Counted from the stretch's first letter, positions 33,971 through 41,739 are shown. The stretch is 41,739 nucleotides of DNA from Pseudomonadota bacterium (GCA_021782995.1 JAJXUI010000025.1:1-41739), one strand, 5' to 3'. Translations and numbers: made by a program. The notes: generated from the letters alone by a model not told the origin.

Positions 33971-34441
33971 ATGAAATGCCCCTTCTGCAAGCATCCGGAT
34001 ACCCAGGTTGTCGATTCCCGCGAAAGCGATGAAGGCGACAGCATACGCCGTCGCCGGCGCTGCCTGAAATGCGACAAACGCTTCACCACCTATGAAACGG
34101 TAGAGCTGCGCATGCCGCAGGTGGTGAAGCAGAACGGCATGCGCATCGATTTCGACCAGGAAAAGCTGCGCACCAGTTTTACCCGCGCGCTGCACAAGCG
34201 CCCGGTGTCCACCGAGCTGGTCGATGCGGCGGTGGATCATGTGGTGCAGCGGGTGTTTGCGCTGGGCGAGCGCGAGATCGGCTCGCGCGAAATCGGCGAG
34301 ATGGTGATGAAGGAATTGCTCAAGCTGGACAAGGTGGCTTATATCCGTTTTGCCTCGGTGTACAAGAGCTTTCAGGATGTGGGCGATTTTGCCGAAGCGG
34401 TGGATGCCGTGCGGCAGTCCCCCCGACGCGGCAAGAAATAA
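33971..34441 (+). CDS. nrdR: Transcriptional repressor NrdR
   Basis: ATP/dATP-sensing repressor of ribonucleotide reductase genes. The 156-residue product has the N-terminal zinc ribbon (C3-P-F-C6 and C31-L-K-C34), the basic stretch [19 protein letters not shown] that contacts NrdR boxes, and an ATP-cone ([16 protein letters not shown]...). Length and motifs match the family. ATG 33971 has no visible Shine-Dalgarno, as the upstream bases are TTAATTAT. No NrdR box was recognised in the window. Confidence 0.97.
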   Translation: MKCPFCKHPDTQVVDSRESDEGDSIRRRRRCLKCDKRFTTYETVELRMPQVVKQNGMRIDFDQEKLRTSFTRALHKRPVSTELVDAAVDHVVQRVFALGEREIGSREIGEMVMKELLKLDKVAYIRFASVYKSFQDVGDFAEAVDAVRQSPRRGKK

Positions 34442-34446
34442 CTGCC

Positions 34447-35535
34447 ATGATGACACCGGCAGACAGTGAGTGGATGGCCCGGGCGCTACAGCTTGCAGCG
34501 CGCGGACTCTACACCACTACGCCGAATCCGCGTGTGGGTTGCGTATTGGTGAAAGAGGGAATGTTGCTTGCTGACGGCTGGCATGCAAAAGCCGGCGAGC
34601 CGCATGCCGAAGTGCATGCGCTGCGTGCCGCCGGCGACAAGGCCCGGGGCGCAACGGCCTATGTCACACTGGAGCCTTGCAGTCATCATGGACGCACGCC
34701 ACCCTGTGCTGATGCGCTGATCGCAGCAGGTGTTGTGCGCGTGGTGGCTGCAATGCAGGATGCGAATCCCCTGGTGGCGGGGCAAGGGTTGGAGAAACTG
34801 CGTGCGGCAGGCATCGCAGTGGAATGCGGATTGATGGATGTACCCGCACGCGAACTGAATGCGGGATTTATCAAGCGCATGACACAAGGCCTGCCGCTGG
34901 TTCGCAGCAAGATTGCGATGAGTCTGGATGGTCGTACCGCGTTGCGCAATGGTGCAAGCCAGTGGATCACCGGGCCTGCGGCGCGCAAGGATGGACATCA
35001 CTGGCGCGCACGTTCCTGCGCGGTGCTGACCGGCATTGAAACTGTGCTGGCAGATGATGCGCAGTTAACGGTGCGCGAAGTGGAAACGAGCCGCCAGCCG
35101 CTGCGTGTCGTGCTGGATAGTCAATTGCGCATGCCATTGACAGCAAGCATCCTGCAGGGCGGCAATGTACTGGTGTATGCCGCAGTGCGCGAAACGGAAA
35201 AAATCGCAGCGCTGGAGCAGGCCGGAGCAAAGGTGGAGGTGTTGCCTGATTCAAGCGGGCGGGTTGATGTGAAGGCCTGCCTGAAAGACCTTGCCAGTCG
35301 TGGCTGCAATGAAGTACTGGTGGAAGCCGGCCGCACGCTGAATGGCAGCCTGCTTGAGGCCGGACTGATTGATGAACTCCTGGTTTATATGGCGCCGCAA
35401 TTACTGGGCGATGCTGCGCGCGGCATGGCGGCAATGGGCGAGCTGGTATCGCTTGCACAGCGGGTGAATCTGGCATGGCTTGATGTGCGACAGGTAGGTC
35501 CGGAGCTGCGCTTGCGTGCGCAGATATTTAAGTAA
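34447..35535 (+). CDS. ribD: Bifunctional riboflavin deaminase/reductase RibD
   Basis: Carries out deamination then side-chain reduction of the pyrimidine intermediate in riboflavin synthesis. The 362-residue product has an N-terminal cytidine-deaminase-like zinc domain (GEPHAEVHAL and PCSHHGRTPPCADAL supply the His and two Cys ligands and catalytic Glu). The C-terminal reductase domain has KIAMSLDGRTALRNGASQWI and LVEAGRTLNGSLLEAGLIDE. It starts 5 bases after nrdR. Length is typical. Confidence 0.97.
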   Translation: MMTPADSEWMARALQLAARGLYTTTPNPRVGCVLVKEGMLLADGWHAKAGEPHAEVHALRAAGDKARGATAYVTLEPCSHHGRTPPCADALIAAGVVRVVAAMQDANPLVAGQGLEKLRAAGIAVECGLMDVPARELNAGFIKRMTQGLPLVRSKIAMSLDGRTALRNGASQWITGPAARKDGHHWRARSCAVLTGIETVLADDAQLTVREVETSRQPLRVVLDSQLRMPLTASILQGGNVLVYAAVRETEKIAALEQAGAKVEVLPDSSGRVDVKACLKDLASRGCNEVLVEAGRTLNGSLLEAGLIDELLVYMAPQLLGDAARGMAAMGELVSLAQRVNLAWLDVRQVGPELRLRAQIFK

Positions 35536-35559
35536 CTATTTGATTTAATTATATTAATT

Positions 35560-36153
35560 ATGTTTACCGGAATCATAGCCGCTGTCGGCACCATCGCTGA
35601 AAAACATGACCGTGAAGGTGGATTGCGTTTGCGTATCCAGACCGGCAAACTGGATATGTCTGATGTTGCATTAGGCGACAGCATTGCGGTGAATGGCGTG
35701 TGCCTCACTGCAATCGAAAAAACCGGGAACAATTTTACCGTGGATGTGTCCAGGGAAACATTGCGCTGCACAGTCGGACTGGAACAACAGGGTGCCGAGG
35801 TCAATCTGGAAAAAGCGCTGCGGCTGGCAGACCGGCTCGGCGGGCATCTGGTGAGCGGACATGTGGATGGCGTGGGTGAGGTGCTGGCTTTTCACGATCT
35901 TGGCGAAAGCTGGAAGCTAGTCGTACAAACACCGGAGGAACTGGCAAAATACATCTCGACTAAAGGCTCCATCACCATCAATGGAGTAAGCCTGACCGTC
36001 AATGAAGTGAATGGTGCGCAATTCAGTGTAAACCTGATTCCGCATACGCTGCAGGAAACCACCTTGAAGCATCTGCAAGCCGGTGCAAGGGTGAATCTGG
36101 AAGTGGACATGATTGCGCGCTATGTGGAGCGCATGATGGGGGCAGGGAAATAA
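35560..36153 (+). CDS. ribE: Riboflavin synthase alpha chain
   Basis: Dismutates two 6,7-dimethyl-8-ribityllumazine molecules to riboflavin. The 197-residue product begins with the invariant MFTGII and shows the expected internal duplication of two lumazine-binding barrels: DSIAVNGVCLTA in the first half and GSITINGVSLTVNEV in the second, with GHLVSGHVDGVG between. The gene is separated from ribD by a 24-base A/T island. (The E. coli name is ribC.). Confidence 0.97.
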   Translation: MFTGIIAAVGTIAEKHDREGGLRLRIQTGKLDMSDVALGDSIAVNGVCLTAIEKTGNNFTVDVSRETLRCTVGLEQQGAEVNLEKALRLADRLGGHLVSGHVDGVGEVLAFHDLGESWKLVVQTPEELAKYISTKGSITINGVSLTVNEVNGAQFSVNLIPHTLQETTLKHLQAGARVNLEVDMIARYVERMMGAGK

Positions 36154-36249
36154 GGGTCTTTACAAATTGCATGAAAATTACCGAACTCGTGTCATTTTCT
36201 GCAAGCTGATACTATTAAGAAATTCTTTATGCAGAAGGCAAATCAGCAA

Positions 36250-37335
36250 ATGACGGACATCGCACCGATACAGGAAATCATAGAGGAAATGCGCCTGGGA
36301 CGCATGGTGGTGCTGGTCGATGAAGAGGATCGCGAGAACGAGGGCGACCTGGTTTTTGCGGCGGAATTTGCCACTCCCGACAAGATCAACTTCATGGCCA
36401 AGCATGGCCGCGGCCTGATCTGCCTCACGCTGACCGAAGCGCACTGCAAACAGCTGGAGCTGCCATTGATGGTACGCGAGAATGGTTTGCCGCTGGCCAC
36501 CAACTTCACGCTGTCGATTGAGGCGGCTACTGGCGTAACCACCGGCATCTCGGCGGCAGATCGTGCGCGCACAATACAGGTGGCTGCCAGCCGCCATGCA
36601 AAGCCTGCAGACATTGTGCAACCCGGGCATATTTTCCCGTTGCGCGCAAAAAATGGCGGTGTACTGGTGCGCGCCGGCCACACCGAGGCAGGGTGCGATC
36701 TGTCGCTGCTGGCAGGACTGACACCTGCCGCGGTGATCTGTGAAATCCTGAAAGAGGATGGCGAGATGGCGCGCCTGCCTGACCTCATCCTCTACGCAAA
36801 AGAGCACGGCCTGAAAATCGGCACCATTGCCGACCTGATCGAATACCGCAGCCATACCGAAAAGCTGGTGGAATGCGCGGCCAGCCGCAACATACACACT
36901 GCCTACGGCGAAATGGAACTGCGCACCTATGTCGACAAGACCACGCAGCGTACGCATCTCGCACTGGTAAAAGGCCAGATACAGGCGGAAGCGGAAACGC
37001 TGGTGCGGGTGCATGAGCCACTGTCGGTGCTCGATTTCCTCGAGCAAACCAGTTTTCCCAATTCCACCAGCGTGCATGATGCGTTGCAGAAAATAGCGCA
37101 GTCACCCGCCGGCGTACTGGTCATGATGCACCAGAATGAAACTTCGCAGGACCTGCTGGAGCGTGCCTCGGCCAATCCCGAGACGCATCATGCGACGCGC
37201 TGGGACCCGCGCAGCTATGGTATTGGTGCGCAGATCCTGCGCGACATCGGGGTCAGCAAGATGCGCCTGATTGGCTCGGCACGCAAACTGCCTAGCATGG
37301 CCGGATTCGGACTGGAAGTAGTGGGTTACGTTTAG
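36250..37335 (+). CDS. ribB: 3,4-dihydroxy-2-butanone-4-phosphate synthase with degenerate GTP cyclohydrolase II domain (RibBX type)
   Basis: Makes the four-carbon precursor of riboflavin from ribulose 5-phosphate. ATG 36250 ([10 protein letters not shown]) is preferred over ATG 36229 by homology. The N-terminal 200 residues have all DHBP synthase motifs: [50 protein letters not shown] and GHTEAGCDL. The C-terminal 160 residues align in length with RibA but lack its zinc-binding Cys set (CxxGDxxxSxxCDC); the region reads [20 protein letters not shown]. It should not have GTP cyclohydrolase II activity. Such RibBX hybrids are known in proteobacteria. A true ribA must lie elsewhere. No FMN riboswitch precedes it. 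Confidence 0.94.
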   Translation: MTDIAPIQEIIEEMRLGRMVVLVDEEDRENEGDLVFAAEFATPDKINFMAKHGRGLICLTLTEAHCKQLELPLMVRENGLPLATNFTLSIEAATGVTTGISAADRARTIQVAASRHAKPADIVQPGHIFPLRAKNGGVLVRAGHTEAGCDLSLLAGLTPAAVICEILKEDGEMARLPDLILYAKEHGLKIGTIADLIEYRSHTEKLVECAASRNIHTAYGEMELRTYVDKTTQRTHLALVKGQIQAEAETLVRVHEPLSVLDFLEQTSFPNSTSVHDALQKIAQSPAGVLVMMHQNETSQDLLERASANPETHHATRWDPRSYGIGAQILRDIGVSKMRLIGSARKLPSMAGFGLEVVGYV

Positions 37336-37352
37336 CACTCGAAAGGACAGAC

Positions 37353-37805
37353 ATGAAAGAAATCGAAATCAACCTGAATGGCAAGGGCATGCGCATCGGC
37401 ATCGTGCAAAGCCGTTTCAATACGCCGGTCTGCGAAGGCCTGCTGGGTGCCTGCCGCGCCAAGCTGGAAGAGCAGGGCGTGGCCGAAGATGACGTGACCC
37501 TGGTGACGGTGCCCGGCGCACTCGAAATCCCGCTGGCGCTGCAGCTGCTGGCCGCCAGCGGCAAGTACGACGCGCTGATTGCGCTGGGTGCGGTGATCCG
37601 CGGTGATACCTACCATTTTGAGGTCGTGTCCAATGAATCTGCGCGTTGCGTCAGCGATGTGCAGCTCGGCAAGGGTGTGCCGATTGCCAATGCCATCCTC
37701 ACCACCGATACCGATGCGCAGGCTGAAGCACGCATGCGAGTGAAGGGCGAAGAAGCAGCGCTGGTTGCGATAGAGATGGCAAACATGAAAAAGGCGCTGG
37801 CATGA
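37353..37805 (+). CDS. ribH: 6,7-dimethyl-8-ribityllumazine synthase
   Basis: Joins the pyrimidine and dihydroxybutanone phosphate to form lumazine, the penultimate step of riboflavin synthesis; members form icosahedral or decameric shells. The 150-residue product has [46 protein letters not shown] (with the catalytic His) and [22 protein letters not shown] 37353 has AAAGGA upstream. Its stop overlaps the nusB start by 4 bases. Confidence 0.98.
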   Translation: MKEIEINLNGKGMRIGIVQSRFNTPVCEGLLGACRAKLEEQGVAEDDVTLVTVPGALEIPLALQLLAASGKYDALIALGAVIRGDTYHFEVVSNESARCVSDVQLGKGVPIANAILTTDTDAQAEARMRVKGEEAALVAIEMANMKKALA

Positions 37806-38254
37806 CAGACAAGGCAGCAAAGCCGGCAGGCAAGAGCCTGCGCCATCGTTCTCGCGAACTGGCCGTACAGGGCATCTACCAGTGGCGCATGGGTGGCACC
37901 GAACCGCGTGAAATCGAAAAGTCCGTACGCGACGAGAAAAGCCTGGGACGTTATGATGCAGCGCTGTATACGCTGCTGCTGCATGGCGTGGTCGAGCATC
38001 ACCAGTCGCTGGTGACAGCGCTGGAACCGCACATGGAGCGCAGCCTCAAGGAGCTCAGCCCGATCGAGTTTTCCATATTGTTGCTGGGCGCATTTGAACT
38101 GATACACAATCTGGAAGTGCCCTACCGCGTGGTGATCAATGAATCGGTTGAACTAGCCAAGACTTTTGGCGGCACCGATGGTCACAAATTCGTGAACGGC
38201 GTGCTGGACAAGCTGGCCGCGGTAGCCCGCAGCATGGAAGTCAACGCAGGCTGA
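37802..38254 (+). CDS. nusB: Transcription antitermination protein NusB
   Basis: RNA-binding factor that acts with NusE/S10 at boxA sites for rRNA antitermination. The 150-residue product has the all-helical family pattern: [15 protein letters not shown] at the N-terminus, [40 protein letters not shown] and GVLDKLA near the end. It overlaps ribH by 4 bases (ATGA), the usual ribH-nusB coupling. Confidence 0.97.
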   Translation: MTDKAAKPAGKSLRHRSRELAVQGIYQWRMGGTEPREIEKSVRDEKSLGRYDAALYTLLLHGVVEHHQSLVTALEPHMERSLKELSPIEFSILLLGAFELIHNLEVPYRVVINESVELAKTFGGTDGHKFVNGVLDKLAAVARSMEVNAG

Positions 38255-38280
38255 TCTGGCGCAACACAGCGGAGCGCACC

Positions 38281-39234
38281 TTGTCCGAATTCAGCCTGAT
38301 CGAAAAATACTTCACCCGTCCCGCCCCCACCGCCGTGCTGGGCGTGGGCGATGACGCCGCGCTGATCGCGATTTCTCCCGGCATCAATATGGCGGTTTCA
38401 ACCGACATGCTGGTCGCGGGTACGCACTTCTATCCCGATGCCGATCCCTTTCTGCTGGGCAGAAAAACACTGGCGGTCAATATTTCCGATATGGCGGCGA
38501 TGGGCGCGGTGCCGCGCTGGGCTACCCTTGCGCTGTCCTTGCCCGAAGAAAATGAAGCCTGGCTGGCCAAGTTCAGCAAGGGTTTTTTTTCAATGGCAGA
38601 ATCGTCCGGCGTTGAACTGGTAGGCGGCGACACCACCAGAGGCCCGCTCACCCTGAGCGTCACCATCATGGGCGTGGTGCCTTTGGGCCAGGCATTGCGA
38701 CGCGATGGCGCCAGAATTGGCGATGAAATCTGGGTTTCCGGCAAGCTGGGTGATGCCGCACTGGCGTTGGCGCATCTACAGGGCAAGAACCGGCTGGAGG
38801 ATGCAGATTATCAAAGGGTGTCATCTGCGCTGCATGATCCGAAGCCGCGCGTAGCGCTGGGCCTCGCTTTGCGCAGCATTGCGCATAGTGCCATCGATGT
38901 ATCTGATGGCTTGCTGGCTGATCTCGGGCATATCCTGGAGCAATCTCGGGTGGGCGCAGAAATTCATTTCGACCAGCTGCCTGTTTCTGAGTGCGTGCAG
39001 CAATTTTCTGCGCAAGCATTCGGCAAGCGCTGCGTGATGGCGGGAGGGGATGATTATGAACTGTGTTTTACTGCGCCGGTTGAAATGAGGGCGCGTATAC
39101 AGCAAATTTCAGACGAGCTGAACCTGCCGCTGACAATAATAGGCAGGATAATCAGAGGCAATCGCGGCAAAGTGCTGGCGCAAGACGGCACCGAAATTCA
39201 ACTGGAGAAAAGCGGTTATGACCACTTCGGCTGA
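38281..39234 (+). CDS. thiL: Thiamine-monophosphate kinase
   Basis: Phosphorylates thiamine monophosphate to the active cofactor thiamine diphosphate. The 317-residue product starts at a TTG (38281), supported by GGAG 7 bases upstream and by the family N-terminus MSEFSLIEKYFTR. Motifs are GVGDDAALI (Mg/ATP), STDMLVAGTHF, NISDMAAMGAVP, GGDTTRGPL, DVSDGLLADLGH and MAGGDDYELCF. It follows nusB by 26 bases and overlaps pgpA by 17 bases. Confidence 0.97.
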   Translation: MSEFSLIEKYFTRPAPTAVLGVGDDAALIAISPGINMAVSTDMLVAGTHFYPDADPFLLGRKTLAVNISDMAAMGAVPRWATLALSLPEENEAWLAKFSKGFFSMAESSGVELVGGDTTRGPLTLSVTIMGVVPLGQALRRDGARIGDEIWVSGKLGDAALALAHLQGKNRLEDADYQRVSSALHDPKPRVALGLALRSIAHSAIDVSDGLLADLGHILEQSRVGAEIHFDQLPVSECVQQFSAQAFGKRCVMAGGDDYELCFTAPVEMRARIQQISDELNLPLTIIGRIIRGNRGKVLAQDGTEIQLEKSGYDHFG

Positions 39235-39724
39235 AACAGTAGTCCATCAACCGGACTGGCGCATGCTCATCCGCCACCCGGCACATTTTTTCGCGCTGGG
39301 CATGGGCAGCGGACTGGCGCCCAAGGCGCCGGGCACGTTTGGCACACTTGCAGCTTTCCCGCTGTACTGGGTGCTGACACCGCTGATGAACGACTATACC
39401 TTCCTGTTGTTCCTGCTTGCTTCCTATTTCCTCGGTGTGTGGATGTGTGACAAGACCGGGCGTGAAATCGGTGTGTCCGACCATGGCAGCATCGTGTGGG
39501 ATGAAATTGTCGCGTTCATGCTGGTACTGTTCTTCACGCCTGCTGGAATCGCCTGGCAAGTGCTGGCATTCGTGCTGTTCCGCCTGTTCGATATCGTGAA
39601 GCCGCAACCGATCAAATATTTTGACCAGAACATGCACGGCGGTTCCGGCGTGATGTTTGATGACTTGCTGGCAGCAGGATACGCACTGTTCGTGATGGCC
39701 CTCATCAAGAGCATGCTGGAATGA
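39218..39724 (+). CDS. pgpA: Phosphatidylglycerophosphatase A
   Basis: Inner-membrane lipid phosphatase that makes phosphatidylglycerol from its phosphate. The 168-residue product has the PgpA motifs GSGLAPKAPGTFGTLAAFPL, DKTGREIGVSDHGSIVWDEI (conserved acidic residues) and FRLFDIVKPQPIKYFD, with three to four helices. thiL-pgpA linkage is widespread. Start and stop overlap the neighbouring genes, so translation is coupled. Confidence 0.96.
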   Translation: MTTSAETVVHQPDWRMLIRHPAHFFALGMGSGLAPKAPGTFGTLAAFPLYWVLTPLMNDYTFLLFLLASYFLGVWMCDKTGREIGVSDHGSIVWDEIVAFMLVLFFTPAGIAWQVLAFVLFRLFDIVKPQPIKYFDQNMHGGSGVMFDDLLAAGYALFVMALIKSMLE

Positions 39725-40398
39725 AGAAATTTCTGCTGCTCCTGCTGGCATTTTGCAGTGCTGCAACAGCAGATGAATTCGATGCCAGCGTCATCGCCGT
39801 CATGGATGGTGATACCGTGATGGTGTTGCGCAATGCAGAAGAAATCAAACTGCGTCTGGTCAATATCGATGCGCCCGAACTTGATCAACCCTGGGGCAGG
39901 GAATCCCGCGAATTCCTGCTCAAGCGTGTGCTGAAAAAGCAGGTGCACGTCAGCAGCCATGCAGTCGATGCCTATGGCCGGATGCTTGCAGAAATTTCGC
40001 TGAATGGAAGCAGCTTGAATGAAGCGCAGGTGCGCGAAGGCAATGCCTGGGAATACTCGCACTTCCATTCCAATCAGCACTATGTCGCACTGGAAGAAGC
40101 TGCACGAAAAGCGCACAAGGGCTTGTGGGGGCAATCCGAGATGCCGGAAGCGCCGGATTTATGGCGCAAAGCGCACCCGAAAAAATATAATTTAATCAAT
40201 AATATAAATAAACCATCTGGTTGCAGCAACAAACACTACTGCAGCCAGATGAGCAGCTGTGATGAAGCAAAACTCTATTTTTCAAAATGCGGTGTGAAAT
40301 CACTGGACGGCAATGGTGACGGCGTGCCGTGCGAAAACCTGTGTGGAGCAGTAGGCGGAATGGCTGCACCACCGAAAATTCATATCCGGGTGCAGTAA
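39721..40398 (+). CDS. Secreted thermonuclease-family (SNase) protein with excalibur domain
   Basis: A 225-residue exported protein: signal peptide MKKFLLLLLAFCSAATA, then an SNase OB-fold with DGDTVMVL, RLVNIDAPELDQPWG, REFLLKRVL and DAYGRMLAEI, which carry the expected Asp, Arg and Glu positions of the calcium-dependent active site. The C-terminus is an excalibur calcium-binding module (Cys-rich, with DGNGDGVPCENLC). Between them an A/T-only stretch of codons (40181-40212) encodes KKYNLINNINK, resembling the intergenic A/T islands of this genome. It overlaps pgpA by 4 bases. Confidence 0.92.
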   Translation: MKKFLLLLLAFCSAATADEFDASVIAVMDGDTVMVLRNAEEIKLRLVNIDAPELDQPWGRESREFLLKRVLKKQVHVSSHAVDAYGRMLAEISLNGSSLNEAQVREGNAWEYSHFHSNQHYVALEEAARKAHKGLWGQSEMPEAPDLWRKAHPKKYNLINNINKPSGCSNKHYCSQMSSCDEAKLYFSKCGVKSLDGNGDGVPCENLCGAVGGMAAPPKIHIRVQ

Positions 40399-40605
40399 TT
40401 TTTTAGATTCTCAATAGACAGGGAATGGCAGGAATTCTTCAGTTCATTTAACTTATCCGAGTACCGTTCTGTGCCCTAAACGGTCTTTGCGGTTGCTCGC
40501 ATGAGGATATGTAGGGTGCAATAAGCGAAGCGCATTGCACCGAATGTTTAAACATCCAGAACAATGCCCGATGGTAATGGCGCCCTGCGCGGTCTCAAAA
40601 TCAGA
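40399..40605. other. Intergenic region after the nuclease gene
   Basis: No gene was seen. It contains a dispersed-repeat hairpin at 40515-40541 and leads into the large palindrome. There is a short T run just after the nuclease stop (40398-40404) but no stable stem before it. Confidence 0.6.
40515..40541. repeat. Short palindromic intergenic repeat
   Basis: GGTGCAAT at 40515-40522 pairs perfectly with ATTGCACC at 40534-40541 around AAGCGAAGCGC. The core (GTAGGGTGCAATAAGCGAAG) is, from memory, a widely dispersed intergenic palindrome in beta- and gammaproteobacteria. It is seen only once here. Confidence 0.65.
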
Positions 40606-41191
40606 ACCGTCGGGGGCAGCCCGACAGCTGGTCACTTTCTTGTGCTTCGCCAAATGAAAGTAACCAAAGAAAAGGCGACCCAGCCGTATCGCCCTTCGGG
40701 TACCTTCGGTCGAACAATAAAATTGGGCGGCTGCGGAACTCGCACGATCTGCTACGCAGCCACGTGCTCAAACAGTCCTCGCCTCACTTCCCAATTTTAT
40801 CGCCCGCCCTCAGCGATACAGATGGGGGATAAACTACCAAACCAAATTCAAAATCGAAGAGCCAAACCTTGGTGTGCGCGTAGCGCACACCAAATCAAAA
40901 ACAAAATATACGTGAGGGCGCAACTCGCTCTCACACAAAACCTTTTTTGATTTTCGCTTTTGACTTTGGGTCCCCATATCCGCCACCGCGTAGCGCAGAT
41001 TGGTCAGGGGATGTCGGCGAGGACTGTCTGAGCACGTGGCCACGAAGTGGATCGTGCGAGTTCCGCAGCCGCCTGATCAATTGAGCAACACAGGGAATCC
41101 TGCAGGGATGGCGGAACTGGGATCGCCTTCTTTCGATTACCTTTCTTGGCGAAGCAAGAAAGGTAAGCAGCTGTCGGGCTGCCCCGACGGT
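40606..41191. repeat. 586-bp imperfect palindromic element
   Basis: Outer arms 40606-40651 and 41148-41191 are near-perfect inverted copies (CCGTCGGGGGCAGCCCGACA and its complement). Inner arms 40726-40783 and 41016-41073 match at 52 of 58 positions. The 74-bp stretches between them (40652-40725 and 41074-41147) are also inverted copies at lower identity. The centre is near 40899, and a perfect 11-bp hairpin (40869-40893) lies beside it. Open frames inside are by-products of the repeat. The structure suggests a non-autonomous mobile or repeat element without a transposase, of a type I recall from several proteobacteria. Confidence 0.85.
40869..40893. repeat. Perfect 11-bp hairpin near the centre of the palindrome
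   Basis: TTGGTGTGCGC, loop GTA, GCGCACACCAA. Very stable as RNA or single-stranded DNA. It sits about 18 bases off the centre of the large palindrome. Confidence 0.85.
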
Positions 41192-41428
41192 TTTGTTTTA
41201 AGTTTATGAAACGTTGAGCTTCATCAATTCAGCACAATCTTATGTTATCGAACTCAAACGTCAGTTATTTTACTATTCAGTTAAGAGCTCTAATGGCAAA
41301 GTCGTGCCCATTTGCGACATTTCGCGCCAACAGTACGTTGCGCGAAACCGGACACTATTGGAGCGCTACTGATAACCCTTAAATGACACTCGGGCTTCCC
41401 AATAACGGTCATTGAGATTATCAGTTTC
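41192..41428. other. Hairpin-rich intergenic region
   Basis: No gene was seen. TTTCGCGCCAAC at 41320-41331 pairs with GTTGCGCGAAA at 41337-41347 (11 bp, one bulged C, 5-nt loop). A second interrupted inverted repeat pairs CTGATAA (41369-41375) with TTATCAG (41418-41424) and AATGAC (41382-41387) with GTCATT (41408-41413). The second could end the leftward gene fragment that stops at 41429. Confidence 0.5.
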
Positions 41429-41620
41429 TTACATTATGTCGCCTGTTATACATGCTTTAGCATAGGCAATTTGTTCGTCAGTTAACTGCTTATTCCGCTC
41501 AATAAAGTCGTTTATTATTTCTGCGGTTTTAGGATGCCGTAAATGCCCTAGCCCATGTAATGCAGCACCTTGGCATACCTCTGATTTAATCGCTAGTGCT
41601 TTTACTAACGTAGGCGGATT
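41429..41620 (-). pseudogene. C-terminal fragment of a HEAT-like hypothetical protein, cut by IS30
   Basis: Read leftward, 62 to 63 codons free of stops end at TAA 41429-41431 and look like real protein: PPTLVKALAIKSEVCQGAAL, then HGLGHLRHPKTAEIINDFI and TDEQIAYAKACITGDIM. The helical pattern and GLGHLRHP are HEAT-repeat-like. Upstream the frame meets the left end of an IS30-family element (stop codon at 41621-41623), so the 5' part is missing or displaced beyond the window. Function is unknown; it is a remnant unless the other half is spliced elsewhere. Confidence 0.6.
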
Positions 41621-41649
41621 CTAGTTTGAAGTGCAATTTTGAGTAATGT

Positions 41650-41693
41650 AGGTCAGGAGGGTGGGATGCGGTAGCATCCGGGCTTTTTGACCT
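41650..41693 (+). terminator. Terminator-like hairpin in the IS leader
   Basis: GGATGC at 41664-41669 and GCATCC at 41674-41679 (4-nt loop) are followed by GGGCTTTTTG. An outer pair AGGTCA (41650-41655) and TGACCT (41688-41693) closes it. It would stop read-through from the left before the transposase start at 41713. Confidence 0.6.
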
Positions 41694-41712
41694 GCCAGTC
41701 GAAATTGCAAAG

Positions 41713-41739
41713 ATGAACTACACACACCTCACCCGAGAA
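41713..41739 (+). CDS. IS30-family transposase, 5' end only
   Basis: The frame from ATG 41713 reads MNYTHLTRE and runs off the window. This matches the usual start of IS30-type transposases (MxYxxLTxEER...), which begin a helix-turn-helix that binds the terminal repeats. Only nine codons are present, so the call rests on this short motif plus the IS-like leader. Confidence 0.65.

Larger units (their letters stand above)
41620..41739 (+). mobile_element. Left end of an IS30-family insertion sequence (partial)
   Basis: The last bases encode the start of an IS30-type transposase, and the preceding 90 bases look like an IS leader. The exact terminal repeat cannot be fixed because the right end lies outside the window; the edge is placed near 41620 where the leftward gene fragment loses its frame (TTTGAAGTGCAATTTTG follows). 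The leader holds a terminator-like hairpin. Such hairpins often shield transposase genes from outside transcription. Confidence 0.7.

Noticed and set aside
36154..36249. FMN riboswitch before ribB
   Set aside because: The 96-base gap has none of the conserved FMN-aptamer segments.
40564..41209. Two rightward open frames of 128 and 69 codons
   Set aside because: They lie wholly in or beside the 586-bp palindrome and are translations of the repeat.
1..41739. CRISPR arrays, tRNA or rRNA genes
   Set aside because: No regularly spaced direct repeats and no cloverleaf or rRNA sequence was noticed on either strand by eye.

Overview
The window looks like a betaproteobacterial chromosome, probably of the Nitrosomonadales/Gallionellales type. 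This is inferred from remembered gene order (glyA-nrdR-ribD-ribE-ribB-ribH-nusB-thiL-pgpA, and an overlapping aat-bpt pair) and from Gram-negative envelope genes. No rRNA or tRNA gene was seen, and no database search was possible.

Layout. (1) 1-1386: remains of an integron. An integron integrase gene reads rightward but is cut by one in-frame TGA; integron-like recombination heptamers lie upstream. (2) 1413-13541: a DUF4149 membrane protein, then a long rightward operon. It encodes a small lipoprotein (also stop-truncated), a large PEGA/TPR lipoprotein, a TolB-like beta-propeller, a TPR protein and a complete Opp/Dpp-type ABC importer (binding protein, two permeases, two ATPases). (3) 13557-16030, leftward: pyrD and the overlapping N-degron transferases bpt and aat. 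(4) 16141-21802: a PilZ protein, an esterase and darP (leftward), pmbA, an unknown gene and a TMEM175-type channel. (5) 21896-25972, leftward: an operon with a sigma70-like promoter, a c-di-GMP-I (GEMM-I) riboswitch, a lipoprotein with an IgGFc-binding domain and a His-rich tail, a TPR/beta-barrel outer-membrane protein of Slam-like layout, a FecR-domain protein and an intrinsic terminator. (6) 26344-32495, rightward: DUF3617 protein, D-Ala-D-Ala carboxypeptidase, TMTC-like membrane protein, zinc phospholipase C-like protein, DUF2189 protein and a broken DUF2306 gene. (7) 32585-40398, rightward: glyA, nrdR, riboflavin genes, nusB, thiL, pgpA and a secreted nuclease. (8) 40399-41739: dispersed hairpins, a 586-bp imperfect palindrome, a truncated gene fragment and the left end of an IS30-family element.

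How the genes work together. Region 5 is the most notable. The second messenger c-di-GMP appears to control, through an RNA switch, a lipoprotein encoded with a candidate outer-membrane exporter and a FecR-like periplasmic protein. I propose a c-di-GMP-gated surface-lipoprotein display module. The riboswitch is seen directly in the sequence; the display function is inference. Region 2 couples a peptide-type importer to periplasmic and outer-membrane scaffold proteins, also a combination with no function I can name. Regions 3 and 7 are ordinary housekeeping.

Three genes (intI, the small lipoprotein and the DUF2306 gene) each carry an isolated in-frame stop. TAG and TGA end many intact genes here, so these are taken as real nonsense changes or assembly errors, not recoding.
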